Below, piece by piece: positions 21,766-30,469 of a stretch of DNA of 64,000 bases (positions are counted from its first letter, which is position 1; each line of letters starts with the position of its first letter). Below the pieces are notes generated by a model. The model saw only the letters and a list, made by a program, of their open reading frames with translations. It made no database searches and was not told the origin of the DNA. The position numbers and the translations under genes were made by a program. The stretch comes from an uncultured Saprospiraceae bacterium. GTDB lineage: Bacteria > Bacteroidota > Bacteroidia > Chitinophagales > Saprospiraceae. The stretch covers positions 35,117-99,116 of the forward strand of contig CALDYY010000078.1 in the NCBI GenBank assembly GCA_937944245.1, read 5' to 3'.

Positions 21766-23136
21766 TTAAAAATTTTCGTTCTCCTCCCAAGACTGCCAAT
21801 ATTGAGCTGAAGCAATTCTTTGGTAATAAATGGAACAATCTAAATAGTTATCTCCTTTGGCTACACCCAACGGGGTCAAATGGCTGCCATCCCATTCTCC
21901 GAAAACCTCAATAGGCGCACCAGCACTCATTGCCACAAGTTGCCAAGCTATGGTGATGGTTGCTACTCTACAAGGAATCATTATTTTGTGTGCATCAATT
22001 AAGTAAAGTTGATTTTCTTGAATAATTGGCACAACTTCCTGAAAAACAACAGGTAAGACCGATAACCAAGGATTGGCTGCTAATGCTTTAGCATAATCCT
22101 CCAACATTACCTGAACATTAGCATAACCCAACCAAGTAACTTCTGCTGAAACTTTGACAAATTCCTTTACCAAAGCTCGTTGAGCATACTGGGTAGGATA
22201 GTAAACTAAGGTCGCTTCTATTGTTTCATTCACCATCCAATTATATTCAAAAGGCTCATTCCCCCAAGCGAAATCAAGTAGTAGCGCGTATTGCTGGGTT
22301 TGTTGTCCAAATAGCCAAGTTCTTCGATACACTAATCTTTCTTCCATACCTTCGTGGATGCCCAACACACGCCAAGTATCTCTATTACCTTCCTGTTCAA
22401 GTAACAATGGCTTTTTGATATTCACGCCAATTTGTTGCAATAATTCCTGCTGCAAGCCATCTTCTAGTTCTCGAATGCTTACAAAACCTTGTACTAACAA
22501 ATAAATATCTCCTAAAGCCATTAGCATTTGCTCATTTCCATTTTCCTTTCCTTTCCAATGCTGCAAAGCATTTACTTTTTTTGCCAAGTTACCCATCTTA
22601 GCATTGATAAGTTGCGCCGACCATTCACTCCAGTAATTATTAGGCTTTTCCAAGTAAGTGGCAGTACCTTCTCGAATGACATCGTGTAGCCAAAGTTCTA
22701 GTTCCTCCAATCCTTTTGCCATTTGCTGCAACCGTTTTTCCCAGTTTTTTTCCCGCTCCGCTTGCAGTTGGTGTTCCTCTTCTTCGGAGCGTTCTTTAGG
22801 TGTTAATCGGCTACTTCTTCGATTTAGCCAGTCCGTCAATTCGGTTGGAAATGCTGAAGTAACTAAAAAATTATCTCCAAACTCTAGCATCAATACCAAA
22901 AGCGCAATTCCATGTTTACAAGGATTCCTGCGGCTCTGACAGTTGCACCTAAAGCCTAATTGCTCAAAACGCAGGTCAACAAATGTTTCATAAGTGCGCT
23001 GGCTCGTGCGATAAATTCCCCATATGACTTGCCCATTACCCTGCAAATCATACCAAAACTTGGGCAAAGCAATGCTTTTAGCTTCCTTAAGCAGCAAGGG
23101 ATCACGAGCAATATATGCTTGAATGGCAGTGGACAA
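21766..23136 (-). CDS. SWIM zinc-finger domain protein
   Basis: A 456-residue protein with an N-terminal SWIM zinc finger, CXCX6CXH as CNCQSRRNPCKH (about residues 58-69), inside the typical context FRCNC...HGIALLVLML. SWIM fingers bind DNA or protein. The remaining 380 residues are a long Trp- and Glu-rich helical region without a motif I recognise. In other bacteria SWIM proteins often sit with VWA/MoxR-type genes, but here it is alone between gdhA and recJ. Role unknown. Confidence 0.85.
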   Translation of the reverse strand: MSTAIQAYIARDPLLLKEAKSIALPKFWYDLQGNGQVIWGIYRTSQRTYETFVDLRFEQLGFRCNCQSRRNPCKHGIALLVLMLEFGDNFLVTSAFPTELTDWLNRRSSRLTPKERSEEEEHQLQAEREKNWEKRLQQMAKGLEELELWLHDVIREGTATYLEKPNNYWSEWSAQLINAKMGNLAKKVNALQHWKGKENGNEQMLMALGDIYLLVQGFVSIRELEDGLQQELLQQIGVNIKKPLLLEQEGNRDTWRVLGIHEGMEERLVYRRTWLFGQQTQQYALLLDFAWGNEPFEYNWMVNETIEATLVYYPTQYAQRALVKEFVKVSAEVTWLGYANVQVMLEDYAKALAANPWLSVLPVVFQEVVPIIQENQLYLIDAHKIMIPCRVATITIAWQLVAMSAGAPIEVFGEWDGSHLTPLGVAKGDNYLDCSIYYQRIASAQYWQSWEENENF

Positions 23137-23378
23137 AATATTTTAGTTTTTTATGAACGCATAAGTAGATTTAGCCAAACAAAGTAACGAACTTTCTATT
23201 TCAGTTGACAAAAATTGTAGTAAGCTCGCTGTTAAAATAGCTTTTCAGGAATCTTACCACACCAGCCCAACCATATTATCACTTATCGAAAAGTTATTTG
23301 CAAATAAAAATTTCAAACTTTAAATAAAATTCCATCTTTTTGCAGTACCTTTTCCCAAAGTAAATGGTAAGATTAGCG

Positions 23379-25094
23379 ATGGAAAAGATTTGGAGATTAA
23401 CGGGATATGATGCAGAGGTAGCAAGGCATCTTCAAGAAGTATTGAAGATACACCCCGTTTTTTGCCAACTATTAGCGCAGCGCAAGGTTCATACTTTTGA
23501 CGAAGCCAAACATTTTTTTCGCCCACAACTTTCTAATCTACACCCCCCATTCCTGATGAAAAATATGGATCGGGCGGTGGATAGAGTAATACAAGCAGTT
23601 GCACAAAAAGAGAAAATTTTGATTTACGGCGATTATGATGTGGACGGTACTACTTCAGTGGCTATGCTTTACGATTACCTTTCTAAATTGCATCAACCGA
23701 TAGATTATTACATTCCCGACCGATATAGAGAAGGTTATGGCATTTCGTATGAAGGCATAGAATATGCTATTAAAAACGAAGTTAAACTTATCATTACCGT
23801 AGATTGTGGAATTTCAGCCAACAAAACTATCAAATTTGCGCAAAACAGCGGAGTGGATGTTATTGTGTGCGACCATCATTTGCCCAAGGATGAGTTGCCA
23901 CCAGCCTATGCCATACTCGACCCCAAACAACACGATTGTCCTTATCCTTACAAGGAACTCAGTGGTTGTGGTGTAGCCTTTAAATTGGCACAAGGCATTA
24001 ATGAACGCTTGGAACGTCCTTTTTCGGAATGCGAAGCGCTATTGGATTATGTTGTCATCAGTATTGCTAGTGATATTGTGGACATTACAGGTGAAAACCG
24101 AATTCTAGCTTTTCATGGATTACAAAAGCTAAACAATACCGAACGACTAGGCTTGAAAATGCTCATTAAACGCAGCGGAAAAGAAGTTCCACTCACTATT
24201 AGCGACATTGTTTTTGGTATTGCACCCATCATCAATGCTGCTGGTCGCTTAGCGGATGCTCAACAAGCAGTGCGCTTATTGCTTGCTAACTCCAAGCAAG
24301 CCGCTGTTGACTTGGCTGATTTGCTCGAACGCCGCAATAAAATTCGTAGAGAGTTCGACCAACGCATTGGCGAGGAAGCAAAATCTTTATTTCAAATGCA
24401 ACACAAATGGAAAGACCGCAAAAGTATAGTGCTTTACCAACCACATTGGCATAAAGGCGTGGTCGGCATTGTTGCTTCGCGCATTGCTGATTTGTACCAT
24501 CGCCCCACCGTTATTCTTACTGAATCGGGAGGTAAGATTGTAGGTTCAGCACGTTCGGTTAATGGATTTAATATTCACAATGCCATTCAAGCCTGTGAAG
24601 ATTTGTTGATTAACTACGGCGGTCATGATTTTGCAGCAGGACTTACTTTATTTCCAGGAAACGTACTCGCTTTCCAAGACCGCTTTGAAGCCGCTGTAAG
24701 TGGAACGATTGAGGATGAAACGCTTGTACCTACCATTGAGTACGCAGCTATTTTGGATTTAGGAGAAATAAAGCCTAAATTCTGGCAAATTCTTCAACAA
24801 TTTGCACCGTTTGGTCCAGGCAACCAAAATCCAGTATTTGTGTCAAAGCACGTTATAGATTCGGGCTATTCTAAAGTGTTAAAAGACCAGCACTTACAGT
24901 TGAGCATTAAGCAAATTGAATCGGCTGTTTTTCAAGGCATCGGATTTGGTTTAGGGCAGTATTTTGATTATGTTCAATCTAAAAAGCCTTTTCATATTAT
25001 TTATAATATCCAAAACAATCGTTTTCAAGGACATCATTATTTGCAACTAGCTATTAAGGATTTAACTACTTCAAATGACCTTCCAAAATTTTAA
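23379..25094 (+). CDS. recJ: Single-stranded-DNA-specific exonuclease RecJ
   Basis: A 571-residue 5'-3' exonuclease for single-stranded DNA in recombination and mismatch repair. Catalytic DHH-family motifs are visible: YGDYDVDGTTS, ITVDCGIS, CDHHLP and the later DHHA1 region with GGHDFAAGL. The C-terminal OB-fold segment (FAPFGPGNQNPVF) is present. I chose ATG at 23379 (MEKIWRLTGYD) because alignment with family N-termini begins there; an in-frame ATG at 23364 adds five residues. The next gene starts 21 bases later. Confidence 0.95.
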   Translation: MEKIWRLTGYDAEVARHLQEVLKIHPVFCQLLAQRKVHTFDEAKHFFRPQLSNLHPPFLMKNMDRAVDRVIQAVAQKEKILIYGDYDVDGTTSVAMLYDYLSKLHQPIDYYIPDRYREGYGISYEGIEYAIKNEVKLIITVDCGISANKTIKFAQNSGVDVIVCDHHLPKDELPPAYAILDPKQHDCPYPYKELSGCGVAFKLAQGINERLERPFSECEALLDYVVISIASDIVDITGENRILAFHGLQKLNNTERLGLKMLIKRSGKEVPLTISDIVFGIAPIINAAGRLADAQQAVRLLLANSKQAAVDLADLLERRNKIRREFDQRIGEEAKSLFQMQHKWKDRKSIVLYQPHWHKGVVGIVASRIADLYHRPTVILTESGGKIVGSARSVNGFNIHNAIQACEDLLINYGGHDFAAGLTLFPGNVLAFQDRFEAAVSGTIEDETLVPTIEYAAILDLGEIKPKFWQILQQFAPFGPGNQNPVFVSKHVIDSGYSKVLKDQHLQLSIKQIESAVFQGIGFGLGQYFDYVQSKKPFHIIYNIQNNRFQGHHYLQLAIKDLTTSNDLPKF

Positions 25095-25115
25095 TGTATA
25101 TCAATACAACACCAT

Positions 25116-26138
25116 ATGAAAAACATGATTTTTATCTTTGCGTGTGGCATTTTGCTAATGACTTGTCAACAAAAAACGTCTATTACACCAGTTGCAGAGG
25201 AAAGTATGGTTTATATTCCTGGCGGTAAGTTCAAAATGGGTGGTAAATCAGAGCAGGCTGCTGCGGATGAATACCCTCGCGTTGAAGTCAGTGTTTCTCC
25301 TTTTCTTATGGATGAACACGAAGTGACCAATCGTCAATTCAAAGCATTTGTGGATGCCACAGGTTATATCACCGTTGCAGAACGTCCTATTGACTGGGAA
25401 GTGCTGAAGCAACAACTTCCACCTGATACACCAAAACCTGATAGTACGCTTTTGCAACCGGGTTCTTTGGTTTTTCAGTTTACTAAAAGTCAGGTCAATT
25501 TACAAGATTATGCTCAATGGTGGAACTGGACACCCTACGCCAACTGGAAGCAGCCCAATGGCATAGGTAGTGGCATTGAAGACAAAATGGAACATCCTGT
25601 TGTACATATCGCCTGGGAAGATGCGAATGCTTATGCACAATGGGCAGGCAAGCGCTTACCAACGGAAGCAGAATGGGAATGGGCAGCAATGGGCGGGAAA
25701 AATGACCCAAACTACCCTTGGGGTAATCAATCAACATCGGAAGCACATACTTTAGCCAATTTTTGGCAAGGGGCATTTCCTCACTTGAACACTAAAGAAG
25801 ATGGCTACGAAACTACTGCCCCTGTTAAATCTTTTCCACCGAATGGTTATGGTTTATACGACATGGCGGGCAATGTATGGGAATGGTGCTCAGATAAATA
25901 CCATTATGAGACCTACCGCATTTTAAATGCGCAAAAAACTATTAGAAATCCTAGAGGTTTAGACACTTCTTTTGACCCTATGGAGCCTACAATTCCCAAA
26001 CGCACAATACGCGGTGGCTCTTTTTTATGCCATGATAGCTATTGTAGTGGTTATCGCGTATCCCGACGCATGAAATCAAGTGAGGATAGTAGTTTTAATC
26101 ACACTGGCTTCAGGTGTGTTAAGAATATTGAGCAATGA
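25116..26138 (+). CDS. Formylglycine-generating-enzyme family lipoprotein with intact catalytic cysteines
   Basis: A 340-residue protein with a lipoprotein signal (GILLMTC) and an FGE/SUMF1 domain over most of its length: FKMGG near the start, MDEHEVTNRQF, PVVHIAWEDANAYAQWAGKRLPTEAEWEWAA, YDMAGNVWEW, then GGSFLCHDSYCSGYRVSRR and TGFRCV. The cysteines C305 and C310 match the copper-binding pair of true formylglycine-generating enzymes, which oxidise a sulfatase cysteine. The T9SS lipoproteins GldJ and GldK use the same fold but, as far as I know, lack this pair. No sulfatase gene is nearby. An envelope FGE is therefore inferred, not shown. Confidence 0.85.
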   Translation: MKNMIFIFACGILLMTCQQKTSITPVAEESMVYIPGGKFKMGGKSEQAAADEYPRVEVSVSPFLMDEHEVTNRQFKAFVDATGYITVAERPIDWEVLKQQLPPDTPKPDSTLLQPGSLVFQFTKSQVNLQDYAQWWNWTPYANWKQPNGIGSGIEDKMEHPVVHIAWEDANAYAQWAGKRLPTEAEWEWAAMGGKNDPNYPWGNQSTSEAHTLANFWQGAFPHLNTKEDGYETTAPVKSFPPNGYGLYDMAGNVWEWCSDKYHYETYRILNAQKTIRNPRGLDTSFDPMEPTIPKRTIRGGSFLCHDSYCSGYRVSRRMKSSEDSSFNHTGFRCVKNIEQ

Positions 26139-26140
26139 GG

Positions 26141-26160
26141 TTTTTTAAATAAGCTCTAAA
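26141..26160. repeat. Solo element-end-like sequence
   Basis: The 20 bases TTTTTTAAATAAGCTCTAAA directly after the FGE gene closely resemble the right end of the inverted-repeat element near ogt (47314-47333, TTTTTAAACAAGCTCTAAAA). No partner end is seen nearby. It may be the relic of a small mobile element, or a chance AT-rich match. Confidence 0.35.
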
Positions 26161-26254
26161 AAGGTTCAAAGAATAACCTACCTAGCAAGAAAAATACTTA
26201 CTCAGGTAGGCTAAGCGGTAATACAGAAAAGTAAGGTGATGTAAATAACCTGTT

Positions 26255-26632
26255 TTAATAATATCTTTCTCTCATTTCTAAAAACTGTTTGGCTTTTTCC
26301 ATTTGTTCCGATAGCGTCCAATGATCAGTGGCGGTAGTTTGAATCCAAGCATGACCAGATTTTCTAAATACCTGAATATTTATTCCAAAAAGTTCATAGA
26401 AAGTTTCTTCTAACTCACTGACTTTCATTTGTCCATAAATCCGTAAATCTCCCTTGCGATCAATCTTTCTTACCTCAGCGATGGTTTTACTATAGTCCTG
26501 TAATTGTTGAAATGGTGGTGAACCTTCACCTGCAACGTGTTGTGCATCGTAGAATTCTATTTTTAGCAGAGGAAATAAATCGCTAAATTCTTGCTGCACA
26601 GTCCTTAATGTTTTATCCTCTTTAATCCACAT
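26255..26632 (-). CDS. Conserved-type small cytosolic protein, function unknown
   Basis: A 125-residue soluble protein without signal peptide or membrane helix. It has an N-terminal helix-strand-helix with LRTVQQEFSDLFPLLKIEFYD, a middle IDRKGDLRIYGQMKVSELEETFYELFGINIQVFRKSG that looks like a beta-alpha-beta unit, and a C-terminal helix. I do not recognise the family. A possible -7 box (TAACTTTG on the minus strand, 26686-26693) lies about 50 bases before the ATG, and an inverted repeat overlaps the place of its -33 region. It converges with the FGE gene. Confidence 0.7.
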   Translation of the reverse strand: MWIKEDKTLRTVQQEFSDLFPLLKIEFYDAQHVAGEGSPPFQQLQDYSKTIAEVRKIDRKGDLRIYGQMKVSELEETFYELFGINIQVFRKSGHAWIQTTATDHWTLSEQMEKAKQFLEMRERYY

Positions 26633-26685
26633 GACTCCAAATTTTAAATGGTTAGAAAATGCTACTACATCAAAATAATATTTTC

Positions 26686-26752
26686 CAAAGTTAATAAAGA
26701 GTCATTATGTTTTGCCTGACAAAAATCTGACAGTTTAAGTGATTTTTGTCAG
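26686..26752 (-). promoter_or_regulatory. Possible promoter with overlapping inverted repeat
   Basis: On the minus strand a perfect TAnnTTTG box (TAACTTTG, 26686-26693) lies before the 125-residue gene, and a TTTG lies 26 bases further upstream (26720-26723), somewhat farther than the usual 19-23. This TTTG is inside one arm of a perfect 12-bp inverted repeat, CTGACAAAAATC (26716-26727) and GATTTTTGTCAG (26741-26752). The repeat could be an operator for this gene or the terminator of the DUF819 gene upstream. Confidence 0.4.
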
Positions 26753-26841
26753 TGCTTGACAATGCGTTTTCCTTATATCTTATATTGTGTCTGCCCCAAA
26801 ATGAAGTTTTTTACTAGAGCGTTGGGCGTAGCAATCATCAC

Positions 26842-28119
26842 TTAATTCACCATTGCCTGCATGAGTAAAGCGCAAATAATAGCACCATAAGTACCTAAAG
26901 CATAACCCAACACTGCCATCAGTACACCAACCGGAGCAAGTGCAGGGCTAAAGGTAGAAGCAATAATGGGTGCAGAAGCCGCACCACCAATATTCGCTTG
27001 GCTACCTACCGCCACGAAAAAGTAAGGTGCTTTAATCAAATAAGCGGTAATGAACATCGTGAGTACGTGAATCATAATCCAAACAGCGCCTATGGCAAAA
27101 AGACCTAAGTTTTGAAAAACCTCACTAATATTCATCTTCATGCCGATAGTAGCCACTAAAATATAAATAAAAATTGTTCCCCAACGAGAAGCCCCTACTC
27201 CTTCCAAGTTCTTAAATTTAGTGAAAGAAAGTGCTACACCAAATGTAGTAGAAATAATGATGAGCCAAAAAAAGGACGACATTAAAGAATCGAGGCGAAG
27301 TGCATCAAGTTGCGGTTTAAACTGCTTCATGAAGGGGGTGATTACATCTGCACCCCAATGAGAAAGCGCTGTTCCACCAAAGGCTACCGCCAAAAGTGTG
27401 TAAAGTGAAGTGCTTGTGGGGATGCGTTCTACCTCTGCTTGAAAGGCAGCTACTCGCTGCTTCAAATCTTCGATAGCCGTATTGTCTGCTTTTAGCCATT
27501 TATCAATTTTATCGGATAAGGTAACCCCATAAAGTAAGAAGCCTAGCCAAACATTTGCCACTAGGACATCTACGATAATCATGGTGGCAAACAAGTCGTC
27601 GCGCACTTCAAAAATTTCCTTCATCGCCGTTTGATTTGCACCACCCCCAATCCAACTCCCTGCAATGGTAGAAAGTCCACGCCACAGTTCATCTGAAGAT
27701 ACAGGGATAAGCGTTGGAAAAAAGTAGGTTACTAACAATAAAGCAATAGGACCACCTAATACTACGCCCAGTGTGGCAGCAAAAAACATAATTAATGCTT
27801 TTGAGCCTAAGTTAACAATTCCCTTCATGTCAATACTCAAACAAAGCAAAATCAAACTAGCAGGTAATAAGTAGCGGGAAGCAACTGTATAAAGTTGTGA
27901 AGATTTTTGTACACTATCAGCATCCGTCCAAGAAGGGGCAATTAGACCGAGAGGCCAATGCAGCAGCGCAGGAATAAAGTAACATAGCAACAAAGGTGGA
28001 ACGAACGTGTAAAACTTCTTCCAAAAAGGATGCTCACTTGCTGCGGTATTGAAAACAACTGCCAATACTAAAAGCAGAAGCCCAAGTACAACAGCATCGT
28101 TTGTGAAAAATGGTTGCAT
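26842..28119 (-). CDS. DUF819 family membrane protein
   Basis: A 425-residue integral membrane protein with about ten hydrophobic segments, beginning NDAVVLGLLLLVLAVVFN and ending GVLMAVLGYALGTYGAIICALLMQ. Motifs GSWIGGGANQTAM and QANIGGAASAPIIAS are characteristic of DUF819 (YjcL-type) proteins, whose inverted-repeat layout resembles ion- or solute-coupled carriers. Substrate unknown. It starts 34 bases after the M20 dipeptidase gene on the same strand, so the two probably form an operon; uptake of a peptide or amino acid fits but is inference. Confidence 0.9.
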   Translation of the reverse strand: MQPFFTNDAVVLGLLLLVLAVVFNTAASEHPFWKKFYTFVPPLLLCYFIPALLHWPLGLIAPSWTDADSVQKSSQLYTVASRYLLPASLILLCLSIDMKGIVNLGSKALIMFFAATLGVVLGGPIALLLVTYFFPTLIPVSSDELWRGLSTIAGSWIGGGANQTAMKEIFEVRDDLFATMIIVDVLVANVWLGFLLYGVTLSDKIDKWLKADNTAIEDLKQRVAAFQAEVERIPTSTSLYTLLAVAFGGTALSHWGADVITPFMKQFKPQLDALRLDSLMSSFFWLIIISTTFGVALSFTKFKNLEGVGASRWGTIFIYILVATIGMKMNISEVFQNLGLFAIGAVWIMIHVLTMFITAYLIKAPYFFVAVGSQANIGGAASAPIIASTFSPALAPVGVLMAVLGYALGTYGAIICALLMQAMVN

Positions 28120-28153
28120 TTGCTTTGTTGCTATGATTGATGATACAATAAAA

Positions 28154-29548
28154 TTACTTGTCAGACTTCAACGCTCGATAATAGTGATAAAAATAGGGAA
28201 TGGTTTCGATTCCTTTATAAAAGTTAAACAAACCGTAATTTTCATTCGGTGAATGAATTACATCTGAATTTAATCCAAAACCCATCAGCACTGATTTTGC
28301 GCCTAATACTTGCTCAAATAATGCTACGATAGGGATACTTCCACCGCCTCTCACAGGAATAGGTGCTTTACCAAATGTTTTTTCCATAGCTTTGTGAGCC
28401 GCCAAATATTCTACGGTATCCGTGGGAGTCACTACTGGCTCTCCGCCGTGATGTGGGCGTACTTGTACCTGTATGCCTTTAGGCGCAATGGATTTAAAAT
28501 GCTGCTCAAATAATTGTGTAATGGATTGGGAATCTTGATGCGGTACTAAACGCATACTAATTTTAGCATAAGCCTTTGAAGGCAATACCGTTTTAGAGCC
28601 TTCGCCAGTGTACCCTCCCCATATTCCGTTCACATCAAGCGTTGGGCGAATGCTGGTGCGCTCTGAAGTTGTATAGCCTAATTCGCCATTCACATCGTCA
28701 ATACCCAAGTCCAATTTATAGTTTTCCAAATCGAAAGGAGCTTTTGCCATTTCTGCCCTTTCTTGTTTTGAAACGACTGCTACCTTATCATAAAAATGAG
28801 GAATGGTAATATGACCGTTTTTATCCTTTAAACTGGCAATCATTTCGCAAAGAGCATTGATTGGATTGGCCACTGCGCCGCCATACACACCTGAATGTAG
28901 GTCTTTGTTAGGTCCTGTTACTTCCACTTCAACATAGCTCATGCCGCGCAAACCTACCGTTATAGAAGGCGTATCGTTGGCAATGATAGAGGTATCTGAA
29001 ATCAAAATGACATCTGTTTTGAGTAATGTTTGATTGGCTTTACAAAAATCACTAAGGTTGTCTGAACCCACTTCTTCCTCTCCTTCAATCATAAACTTCA
29101 CGTTGCAAGGCAGCTCACCTGTTGCCATCATTGCCTCAAAGGCTTTAAGGTGCATATAAAATTGCCCTTTGTCGTCAGCAGCACCTCTAGCAAAAATTGC
29201 TCCTTGAGGATGAATTTCAGTTGCTCTGATGTGTGGCTCAAAAGCAGGCGTTTCCCAAAGCTCAAGAGGAGCAGCAGGTTGCACATCATAATGACCATAT
29301 ACCAAGATAGTAGGCAGTGCCTCGTCAAGTATCCTTTCGCCATACACTATGGGATGTCCTTTTGTTTCATGCACTTGCACTTGCTCTGCACCCGCTGAGG
29401 ATAATTTTTCTGCCACAAAATGGGCTGCTCTTTTAACATCGTCCTTGTGAGCAGAATCTGCACTAATAGAGGGTATTTTGAGTAGTTCTAGCAACTCAGA
29501 CAAAAACCGTTCTTTATGCTGTTCAATGTATTGTTGTACCGTATTCAT
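28154..29548 (-). CDS. M20 family dipeptidase
   Basis: From ATG at 29548 (MNTVQQYIEQHK) the product is 464 residues; two earlier in-frame starts add up to 11 residues. It is a cytosolic zinc exopeptidase of the M20 (CNDP/PepV-like) group. Metal and catalytic motifs are seen: VYGHYDVQPA (His, Asp), RGAADDKGQFYMH (bridging Asp), IEGEEEVGS (catalytic Glu) and, near the C-terminus, GFGLNSDVIHSPNE with a metal His. The dimerisation domain lies between. Length fits. It leads the DUF819 transporter in a likely two-gene operon. Confidence 0.93.
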   Translation of the reverse strand: MNTVQQYIEQHKERFLSELLELLKIPSISADSAHKDDVKRAAHFVAEKLSSAGAEQVQVHETKGHPIVYGERILDEALPTILVYGHYDVQPAAPLELWETPAFEPHIRATEIHPQGAIFARGAADDKGQFYMHLKAFEAMMATGELPCNVKFMIEGEEEVGSDNLSDFCKANQTLLKTDVILISDTSIIANDTPSITVGLRGMSYVEVEVTGPNKDLHSGVYGGAVANPINALCEMIASLKDKNGHITIPHFYDKVAVVSKQERAEMAKAPFDLENYKLDLGIDDVNGELGYTTSERTSIRPTLDVNGIWGGYTGEGSKTVLPSKAYAKISMRLVPHQDSQSITQLFEQHFKSIAPKGIQVQVRPHHGGEPVVTPTDTVEYLAAHKAMEKTFGKAPIPVRGGGSIPIVALFEQVLGAKSVLMGFGLNSDVIHSPNENYGLFNFYKGIETIPYFYHYYRALKSDK

Positions 29549-29621
29549 ATTCATAGTTGTATTTTTTGCTCGAAGTATCAATTCTTAAAACGAACACTAA
29601 TTTGCAACTGTTTTCTTAAAA

Positions 29622-30413
29622 TCAAACATAGAACTGGTCTAATACTAAAGAAAGTTTTTCGTCCGACAAATTTCGATACAAATGTCCTTCACACGCATAA
29701 GCAATTTGACCAGTTTCTTCAGAAACAATAAGTGCTAAAACTTTTGCCTTTTCTGTAATACCGATACCTGCTCTATGCCTAAGCCCTATGTTGCTTGGCA
29801 GGTGTGGATTTTCTGAAACAGGCAATATGCAGCCAGCAGACTGAATTTTATTTTGACTAATCATAACAGCACCGTCATGCAATGGGCTTTCTTTATTAAA
29901 AATACTTTGCAACAATTCCGCACTAATTTGAGCATTTATCTTGATGCCCGAATTATTGATAATACTAAGATTTAACTCATTTGCTAAGACCATTAACGCA
30001 CCTATTTTTTGTTTACTCATTCTTTGGAGTGCCGTTTTAATTGATTTGATAATGCGTTGCTTTTCCTCCACATCTTTTGGCACAGCTCTATCGAATAAGC
30101 GATTCCAAAAGTTGGAACGTTGCCGAAGCGTTGTATCGCCAAGCAACAATAAAAAGCGCCGAATCTCGGGCTGAAAGATAATGACCAATATGACAACACC
30201 TGTTTGTGCCAAGCTATTCAATAGCCTAGAAAGTAGCAACATGTTGAGTGCATCCACAATCCAATAGGTAATAAAAAGTGTGATGACACCTATGAAAATG
30301 TTGAACGCAATACTACCTTTGAGCAACTTATAAATCTGATAAATCAAGTATCCAACAATCAGAATATCAAGGACATCCCAAATTGTAATGGGTAAAAAGC
30401 CTATTTTTATCAA
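29622..30413 (-). CDS. cdaA: Diadenylate cyclase CdaA (c-di-AMP synthase)
   Basis: A 263-residue membrane enzyme that makes cyclic di-AMP from two ATP. Three N-terminal transmembrane segments (within residues 10-82) are followed by the DAC domain with both signature motifs: DGA at 180-182 (SPLHDGAVM) and RHR at 212-214 (GLRHRAGIGITE). c-di-AMP controls potassium and osmotic balance. It is a single-gene unit here: there is no folP beside it, as is frequent in Bacteroidota, and no CdaR-like partner. A divergent gene starts 56 bases upstream. Confidence 0.96.
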   Translation of the reverse strand: MIKIGFLPITIWDVLDILIVGYLIYQIYKLLKGSIAFNIFIGVITLFITYWIVDALNMLLLSRLLNSLAQTGVVILVIIFQPEIRRFLLLLGDTTLRQRSNFWNRLFDRAVPKDVEEKQRIIKSIKTALQRMSKQKIGALMVLANELNLSIINNSGIKINAQISAELLQSIFNKESPLHDGAVMISQNKIQSAGCILPVSENPHLPSNIGLRHRAGIGITEKAKVLALIVSEETGQIAYACEGHLYRNLSDEKLSLVLDQFYV

Positions 30414-30469
30414 TGATTTTTTATTTTTGTTATTATCTGTTATTTCAGGCTCTAAACTAAAACAATCCT

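Noticed and set aside
25116..26138. FGE-fold lipoprotein as GldJ or GldK
   Set aside because: It is shorter than those proteins, retains the catalytic cysteine pair and no gldLMN genes follow.
26177..26210. CCTACCT / AGGTAGG hairpin after the FGE gene
   Set aside because: Only seven pairs around a 20-nt loop and no U tract; too weak to call as a terminator.
28201..28220. T-loop-like word GGTTTCGATTCC as part of a tRNA
   Set aside because: It lies inside the M20 dipeptidase gene and no cloverleaf can be drawn around it; no tRNA was found in the window.
29623..29630. TATGTTTG (minus strand) as the promoter of the M20 dipeptidase gene
   Set aside because: It overlaps the end of cdaA and has no -33 element at a suitable distance.
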